Below are positions 7,907-15,200 of a stretch of 15,200 nucleotides of DNA, piece after piece. Origin of the DNA: Candidatus Poribacteria bacterium (lineage in GTDB: Bacteria; Poribacteria; WGA-4E; WGA-3G); NCBI GenBank assembly GCA_009845505.1, contig VXZL01000452.1, positions 1-15,200 of the forward strand, in the 5' to 3' direction. The notes beneath the pieces were generated by a model. That model made no database searches. It was given only the letters and a program-made list of their open reading frames with translations, and was not told the DNA's origin. Position 1 is the stretch's first letter; each line of letters begins with the position of its first letter. The position numbers and the translations under genes are program-made.

Positions 7907-10434
7907 TCCGAATTAGATCCTCCGTTAAGTAGAGAGGAGGAGAGTTCAATTTTGGCGGCATCAACAAGTGTTTCCTCGTTTTGTAGTGCCATAATACGGA
8001 CCCCTTGCGTATTCCGCCCGATGCGTCGAATATCTGAAACTGCCGTTCGGGTCACGTACCCGTTTGAACTAATGAGGACGAGCTCATCGGTCTTAGCGAC
8101 GCGCATTGCAGCAACAACCGCTCCATTTCGGGTTGATTTTCCAATGGCAATGATGCCTTTACCACCCCGTTTTTGGACACGGTAAGCAGCAACAGCCGTG
8201 CGTTTGCCGTATCCATTTTCAGTAACAATCAGCAAGTCCTCTTTGAGAGCACGGCTTCGTTTCGGTCGCGCCTCTTCAGGAGGCTCACTCTTAACAATAA
8301 CCATTTGCGCGGTGAAATCATCGTCCCCGAGTTCTATGCCGCGGACACCGCGTGTGTTGCGTCCAAGCGGTCTAACGTCTTCCTCACTGAATCGAATAGC
8401 GACACCTTTATGCGTAACAAGGACAATATCGGACGTACCGTCCGTCACTTGCGCACCAATAAGTTTGTCCCCGTCATCAAGTTTAACGGCGATGATGCCG
8501 CTTGACAAAGTGTTCTCAAAACTGGCGAGTGCCGTCTTTTTGACGATACCTCGGTGCGTCGCCATAAAGACAAAAGTGTCCTCCGTGGTCCCGTCTCCAT
8601 TCGTATCAGCAACTTTAGCTTTAGGTGGAACTGGGACGTATGCGGTGATGTTTTCACCTTGTGCTAAGCGCAGTAGGTTAACGACTGCACGACCGGCTGA
8701 CTGTCTGCGCGCTTCGGGAATTTGGTGAACTTTTAGCGTATAACACTTACCCAAATCTGTGAAAAAGAGGATATTCTGGTGCGCAGTCGCAACGAAAATA
8801 TGCTCGAGAAAATCTCCATCTTTGGTTGTAGCCCCCTTAATCCCAACGCCACCCCGGTGTTGCTTCCGGTAGGTATCCATAGGCAGCCGTTTCATGTAAC
8901 CGGCATGCGACAGTGTAACGACCATCTCTTCATCAGCAATGAGGTCTTCAACTTCAAATTCTTTAACCTCACCCGTAATTTCAGTGCGTCGCTCATCGCC
9001 GTATTTTTCTTTAAGGGTTTCGAGTTCCGTTCGGATAATATCCGTTACGAGTGTTTCACTGGCAAGGATCGCCCGAAGTTCCGCGATGCGGTCGAGCAAT
9101 TCAGTATATTCATCGTGAATCCGCTGACGTTCAAGTCCTGTCAACTGTCGGAGCGTCATGGTGAGAATTTCTCGTGCCTGCTGCTCACTGAGTTGATAGG
9201 TATCCCGCAATTCCTGCTCGGCTGCTTGCGGCGACGCTGCCGTCTGAACGAGTTCTATAATATCTTCAAGATTTTGTAGCGCAAGCAGGTACCCTTCAAG
9301 AATGTGGCTTCTACGCTCGGCACGCGCAAGGTCAAATTGTGTGCGGCGGCGAACCACCTCGCGCCGATGCTCAAGATAATAGTTGAGAATCTCTTCGAGC
9401 GTCAAGACCTTCGGAAGTCCCTCAACAAGGCAGAGCAAGTTAGCACTGAAGTTTGTCTGCATCTGCGTGTGCTTATACAACTGATTAAGGATAACCTGTG
9501 CGATTTCCCCGCGCTTGAGTGGGATAACGATGCGGATTTCTTTGTCCGATTCGTCCCGAATATCAGAGATGCCAGTAATTGTTTTACTGACCACTAAATT
9601 GTACATCCGCTCGAGCAGCTGATTTTTCTTTACTTGATACGGAATTTCGGTTATGACGATCTGTTCTCGGCCGGTCCCTTTACCCGATGTAGAAATTCTT
9701 TCTATGAACGCTTTAGCCCGAACAGTGACGCTGCCTCTGCCAGTTGTGTACATCTGTTTGATCCCACTTGTGCCGACAATGGTTCCAGCAGTTGGAAAGT
9801 CGGGACCGATGATATGCTCCATGAGTGTTTCAGCGTCAGCGTCTGGATCGGCAAGTTTGCAGAGAAGCGCGTCGACAACTTCACCAAGGTTATGCGGCGG
9901 TATGCGCGTTAAATAACCCACGCCAATACCTGTTGTTCCATTAACAAGTAAGTTCGGAAGAAGCCCTGGGAGGACTGTCGGTTCTTCAAGGGACTCCTTG
10001 TAGTTGGGTTGGAAATCGACCACCTGCTTCTCGATGTCAGTAAGCATCTCCGAAGCAATAGGGGCGAGTCGACATTCCGTATACCGCATCGCTCCGGGTG
10101 GATCGTCATCAATACTACCGAAGTTCCCTTGTCCGTCTATGAGCGGATAGCGTATACTAAAGGGTTGTGCTAACCCGACAAGTGTGCCATAAATGGGACC
10201 ATCACCGTGTGGATGAAAATTTTTCATTACCTCACCGACGACAGCAGCACATTTGTCGTACGGACGATTTGAGGTGAGATTTATCTCACCCATAGCATAG
10301 ATAATGCGACGTGTACTCGGTTTCAGACCGTCACGGACATCGGGTATTGCACGGTTCGTATTGACACTCATCGCATAGGTGAGATACGATGTTGTCAGTT
10401 CATTCTCTATGTTGCGTTCTTGGATGTTTTCCAT
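7900..10434 (-). CDS. gyrA: DNA gyrase subunit A
   Basis: The DNA-cutting and wrapping subunit of gyrase (A2B2), introducing negative supercoils. The protein has 844 residues, near the usual length. The winged-helix/tower region begins with RAIPDVRDGLKP at 28-39; the catalytic Tyr is Y118 in AMRYTE. The quinolone region reads HPHGDGPIYG at 74-83, so Gly79 and Gly83 replace the Ser83 and Asp87 of E. coli. The C-terminal propeller starts near residue 500. A GyrA-box-like motif QHRGGVG lies at 525-531, the usual place, and a closer match to the canonical QRRGGKG, QKRGGKG, lies at 754-760. Blade 3 is preceded by a small Asp/Gly/Thr-rich loop (609-618). A Shine-Dalgarno sequence is not evident upstream of the ATG. 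It begins 39 bases after the gyrB stop, so gyrB-gyrA are probably one transcript. The final SEE codons run into heptamer units. Confidence 0.98.
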   Translation of the reverse strand: MENIQERNIENELTTSYLTYAMSVNTNRAIPDVRDGLKPSTRRIIYAMGEINLTSNRPYDKCAAVVGEVMKNFHPHGDGPIYGTLVGLAQPFSIRYPLIDGQGNFGSIDDDPPGAMRYTECRLAPIASEMLTDIEKQVVDFQPNYKESLEEPTVLPGLLPNLLVNGTTGIGVGYLTRIPPHNLGEVVDALLCKLADPDADAETLMEHIIGPDFPTAGTIVGTSGIKQMYTTGRGSVTVRAKAFIERISTSGKGTGREQIVITEIPYQVKKNQLLERMYNLVVSKTITGISDIRDESDKEIRIVIPLKRGEIAQVILNQLYKHTQMQTNFSANLLCLVEGLPKVLTLEEILNYYLEHRREVVRRRTQFDLARAERRSHILEGYLLALQNLEDIIELVQTAASPQAAEQELRDTYQLSEQQAREILTMTLRQLTGLERQRIHDEYTELLDRIAELRAILASETLVTDIIRTELETLKEKYGDERRTEITGEVKEFEVEDLIADEEMVVTLSHAGYMKRLPMDTYRKQHRGGVGIKGATTKDGDFLEHIFVATAHQNILFFTDLGKCYTLKVHQIPEARRQSAGRAVVNLLRLAQGENITAYVPVPPKAKVADTNGDGTTEDTFVFMATHRGIVKKTALASFENTLSSGIIAVKLDDGDKLIGAQVTDGTSDIVLVTHKGVAIRFSEEDVRPLGRNTRGVRGIELGDDDFTAQMVIVKSEPPEEARPKRSRALKEDLLIVTENGYGKRTAVAAYRVQKRGGKGIIAIGKSTRNGAVVAAMRVAKTDELVLISSNGYVTRTAVSDIRRIGRNTQGVRIMALQNEETLVDAAKIELSSSLLNGGSNSEE

Positions 10435-10473
10435 ATTGTTTTTCTACAGTCAATTACTCCTTTATTAGCAAAC

Positions 10474-13221
<2,748 letters not shown>

Positions 13222-13227
13222 ATAAAT

Positions 13228-13256
13228 AGAATACCTTATTTTTCCGCCTTTGTCAA
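13228..13256 (-). promoter_or_regulatory. Sigma70-type promoter of gyrB (overlaps the dciA stop)
   Basis: On the minus strand: -35 TTGACA (13251-13256, six of six), 17-base spacer, -10 TATTCT (13228-13233, four of six consensus). The -35 box contains the TGA stop codon of dciA (13253-13255). The predicted start of transcription is near 13221. This gives gyrB-gyrA a promoter separate from recF-dciA. Confidence 0.85.
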
Positions 13257-13681
13257 GGGTTATCTTCACTCTGTGTAGTGAATAATTGTCGAAGCGATTT
13301 TTTTAATTTTGTATCTGTTACATTGGCAAGTGTCTGTTCAATTCGTTCTAATTCTTCGGGGGTTGTCCGACGAGGAGTGTCGGTGCTGGCTGGCTGTGAT
13401 GGTTCGCGGGGGGATTTGGACTGGTTTGCATTTGTGTCGTGAGGCGGTGCTGTCCGAACTGGACGCAATTCTATCCGGATATCTGTGAGAATGGGTTGCC
13501 CCAATTCTGCATTCAAGTCGGCTATGATTTTCGGTTTGTGAAGTAAGAGTTCTCTCCTATAAGGCGGATATTCAGTATAGATTTTCAGGACTCCATCTGA
13601 AAGTGATACGGGTAGTGTTTTCGTACCGAACGGGACACCGAGGCGTTTCCGCCAGAGGTCGAATACTTTCTGTTCAACCAT
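13253..13681 (-). CDS. dciA: DciA-like protein (DUF721), replicative helicase loader candidate
   Basis: A 142-residue DUF721 protein. DciA is known to load or assist the replicative helicase DnaB in bacteria lacking DnaC. The domain runs through residues 1-73: LWRKRLG (9-15), P24, DGVLKIYTEYPPYRREL (29-45), IIADLNAELGQPI (52-64), and IRIEL at 68-72. The tail (79-107) is a polar, Pro/Ser/Thr-rich linker, followed by a predicted helix (109-135). The N-terminus is short: most homologues carry about 20-30 residues before the conserved Trp, but a TGA lies 18 codons upstream and no ATG, GTG or TTG falls between, so the start at 13681 is the first possible common start; no Shine-Dalgarno precedes it. 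It lies between recF and gyrB, as in many genomes. Confidence 0.88.
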   Translation of the reverse strand: MVEQKVFDLWRKRLGVPFGTKTLPVSLSDGVLKIYTEYPPYRRELLLHKPKIIADLNAELGQPILTDIRIELRPVRTAPPHDTNANQSKSPREPSQPASTDTPRRTTPEELERIEQTLANVTDTKLKKSLRQLFTTQSEDNP

Positions 13682-13741
13682 CTTAGGTTCAAGATCATTT
13701 CGCCGGATAATTTCTGCATCTGTGACCTCGTTTTTTCACAC

Positions 13742-15058
13742 TTACTTTTCAGAGTGGGCTGATTGGCTAATTCGGGCGTTTTTAACGGTGAGAACATTGG
13801 CTTCATGGAGATAATGTACAAGCGGTTCAGCGTGCGTCGCTGTGATAAAAGTCTGGGCACTCAGATTTTGGAGAACGCCTAACAGGTAGCCTATGCGTTT
13901 ATAGTCCAACTCCGAGGTAACATCATCCAGAAGTACTATCGGGTTTCGCCCGGTTGTGGCATGAATTAATTCTAATTCCGCCAGTTTGAGTGCCAACGCG
14001 ATAGTCCGCTGTTGCCCTTGCGACCCGTAAGCGCGCGCGACTTCGCGACATGTCCCATTTTTTTCTGTTAGAAGGTCGTATTCGCTTATCACTTTCTCTT
14101 CATCATTGTCCGAAATTTGCGATTCGTTCTCGCTTAGGACCGTAGATGATGGATTCTCCAATTCGATGAGGAAATCGTCGCGGTGCGGTCCGACTAACGT
14201 TGTCCCTCTCTGTAGATCTGCGGCGCGTGAAGACTTTAATGTCTCACGAAATTGCACTGTAATCTCGCTTTCGCTCGTAATTGGAACCGATTCAACTTCA
14301 GATTCAGCCAACAAATTTGGGTCTGCAGATTCGGGTTCCGAATTGTTGTCTGTCCTATCGTCCCGCACTGATGCGGAACGATAGGTCAACGCCAAGTTTT
14401 CTTGACCACCGGTAAGTTTTTGATGGTTGTGCATAGCATAGTCTTTCAACTGGTCGAACACTTGTAAACGTTTTAGCGTAATAGCAGTGCCGTGCGTGAG
14501 CAAAAGTTTATCCCAAGCGTCTAACTGAGCCGCGTCCACAAAAGTTGTACGAATTTGTTTTAGCAATTCGTTCCGTTGTTTGAGAACTAGCTGATATTTC
14601 TGTAAATGCTGTAGATAACTGCTATCAATCTGTGCAATCAGCAGATCCAGAAAGCGTCGCCGTTCTGCGGGCGCGCCTTTCACTAATATTAGAGATTCCG
14701 GCGCGAAAAATACGGCGTTGAACTGTCCAATCCATTCAGAGCGTTTCGTATGAAGAACGCCGTTCTTTATCAGCTTGAATTGCCCACGGGCACGCTTCGA
14801 TGCCTCAAGAGATATGACATCATTGCTGCTATTTGTCAACACGCCTTTCAGGTAAAAACCGGGTTCGTTGTGTCGGATGAGTTCGGCATCTCGCGTGGCG
14901 CGGTGAGATTCAGCGGTGCAAAGGAAGTAGATTGCTTCAAGCAGACTTGTTTTTCCCTGGGCATTCCCGCCGATGATCAGGTTAACTGGCTTGGAAAAAC
15001 TCACTTCGCAGTCGACATAGTTACGAAAATTACGCAGAATGATGTTATTTAAAAGCAT
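13742..15058 (-). CDS. recF: DNA replication and repair protein RecF
   Basis: An SMC-like ATPase that, with RecO and RecR, loads RecA at single-strand gaps. Features in order: LRNFRNY (8-14), Walker A GGNAQGKT at 30-37, LEAIYFL, ESLILVKGAPAERRRFLDLL (121-140), ABC signature GSQGQQRT at 345-352, Walker B with IVLLDDVTSELD at 374-385, and the ATHAEPL D-loop/H-loop region at 407-413. It has 438 residues, whereas RecF is usually about 360-370. The extra length comes from two acidic, Ser-rich inserts at about 228-265 and 302-335; the first holds a 32-base palindrome at DNA level. The ATP-binding parts are intact, so it is probably functional. No Shine-Dalgarno is seen before the ATG. It is the first gene of the block within the window. 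Confidence 0.96.
   Translation of the reverse strand: MLLNNIILRNFRNYVDCEVSFSKPVNLIIGGNAQGKTSLLEAIYFLCTAESHRATRDAELIRHNEPGFYLKGVLTNSSNDVISLEASKRARGQFKLIKNGVLHTKRSEWIGQFNAVFFAPESLILVKGAPAERRRFLDLLIAQIDSSYLQHLQKYQLVLKQRNELLKQIRTTFVDAAQLDAWDKLLLTHGTAITLKRLQVFDQLKDYAMHNHQKLTGGQENLALTYRSASVRDDRTDNNSEPESADPNLLAESEVESVPITSESEITVQFRETLKSSRAADLQRGTTLVGPHRDDFLIELENPSSTVLSENESQISDNDEEKVISEYDLLTEKNGTCREVARAYGSQGQQRTIALALKLAELELIHATTGRNPIVLLDDVTSELDYKRIGYLLGVLQNLSAQTFITATHAEPLVHYLHEANVLTVKNARISQSAHSEK
14354..14385. repeat. In-frame palindromic element inside recF
   Basis: Arms CCTATCGT-C-CCGCA (14354-14367) and TGCGG-A-ACGATAGG (14372-14385) with the loop CTGA pair over 13 of 14 positions. The 32 bases encode about 11 residues (TYRSASVRDDR), at the beginning of the first acidic insert that RecF from other bacteria lacks. 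It has the form of a REP-like or Rickettsia-type palindromic element carried within a gene. Confidence 0.75.
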
Positions 15059-15200
15059 TGGTTTGTGGTAGATAAAAAATGTTTTGATTTGCTTATGGAT
15101 TCATGCGTAAAACACGATTGTGTGTGATAAGAAATACTACCTTAGAATTTTTTCTTTTTCTTTGCCTTGTTAACTTATCCACAACCCCTCCTATTAGTAC
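15059..15200. other. Non-coding region upstream of recF (possible origin edge)
   Basis: No gene is supported here. On the minus strand it runs from an AGGAGG (15187-15192) beside the DnaA box, through a purine-rich stretch, to the recF start. The AGGAGG sits only 4 bases before a GTG that would open a 29-codon frame; this is too weak to annotate. A dnaN end is not visible, so recF is not tightly joined to whatever lies further right. Confidence 0.4.
15175..15183 (+). promoter_or_regulatory. DnaA box
   Basis: TTATCCACA, a perfect match to the bacterial DnaA-box consensus, in the non-coding 142 bases upstream of recF. The neighbourhood is A/T-rich with a pyrimidine-rich tract (15148-15169). 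Only one perfect box is inside the window, so it shows a DnaA site but not by itself an origin. A one-mismatch box, TTATCCACT, lies at 12884-12892 within gyrB, and may be fortuitous. Confidence 0.75.

Noticed and set aside
13585-13860. Frame spanning the recF end and dciA start, as a recF-dciA fusion or longer DciA N-terminus
   Set aside because: It is out of frame with both proteins, and its sequence shows no DUF721 pattern.
15105-15191. Small minus-strand ORF (29 codons, GTG) after AGGAGG next to the DnaA box
   Set aside because: Only 4 bases separate AGGAGG from GTG; the product is basic but is not ribosomal protein L34 or anything I recognise.

Overview
This is a bacterial chromosomal window. 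Ten genes are supported: nine on the minus strand and one small gene on the plus strand. The right half is the conserved replication-origin gene block in its usual order, recF - dciA (DUF721) - gyrB - gyrA, read from right to left. Just upstream of recF, at the window edge, sits a perfect DnaA box (15175-15183), so dnaN/dnaA or the origin itself probably lies just beyond the window. A sigma70-type promoter (TTGACA, 17 bp, TATTCT) lies exactly over the stop codon of dciA and points at gyrB.

The left half is accessory. Downstream of gyrA come a secreted TPR protein, a secreted HEFQH metallopeptidase (M30/gluzincin-like), a seven-motif Asp-box (BNR) beta-propeller without a signal peptide, a GTG-start lipoprotein with a CsgG/TolB-like look, a lone plus-strand HepT-like protein whose catalytic motif is degenerate, and a PIG3-type NAD(P)H quinone oxidoreductase. 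Signal peptides and the lipoprotein suggest a diderm bacterium. Gene content and repeat style (BNR propeller, TPR, heptanucleotide repeats) remind me of Candidatus Poribacteria or a similar uncultured marine lineage, but that is a low-confidence inference from memory; no marker here proves it.

The most unusual content is non-coding. Degenerate heptanucleotide repeats (plus-strand units such as CTGATAA, CCGATAA, CTATCGG, CTAATTG) run in strict 7-base phase at or immediately after the stop codons of four minus-strand genes (ends at 235, 4392, 6124, 7900). The same family occurs inside the TPR reading frame as a GTTCGCG tandem array, where gain or loss of one unit would shift the frame. A separate 32-bp near-perfect palindrome lies in-frame in a lineage-specific insert of recF. 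A 13-bp stem enclosing a 9-bp hairpin, flanked by further perfect hairpins, fills the 364-bp gap between the propeller and the lipoprotein. An imperfect inverted-repeat element separates the convergent HepT-like and lipoprotein genes.

GyrA carries Gly at both quinolone-contact positions (Ser83 and Asp87 in E. coli numbering) and two GyrA-box-like motifs. Several genes, including recF, dciA, gyrA, the TPR gene and the peptidase gene, lack a recognisable Shine-Dalgarno sequence, whereas three left-half genes have strong ones.
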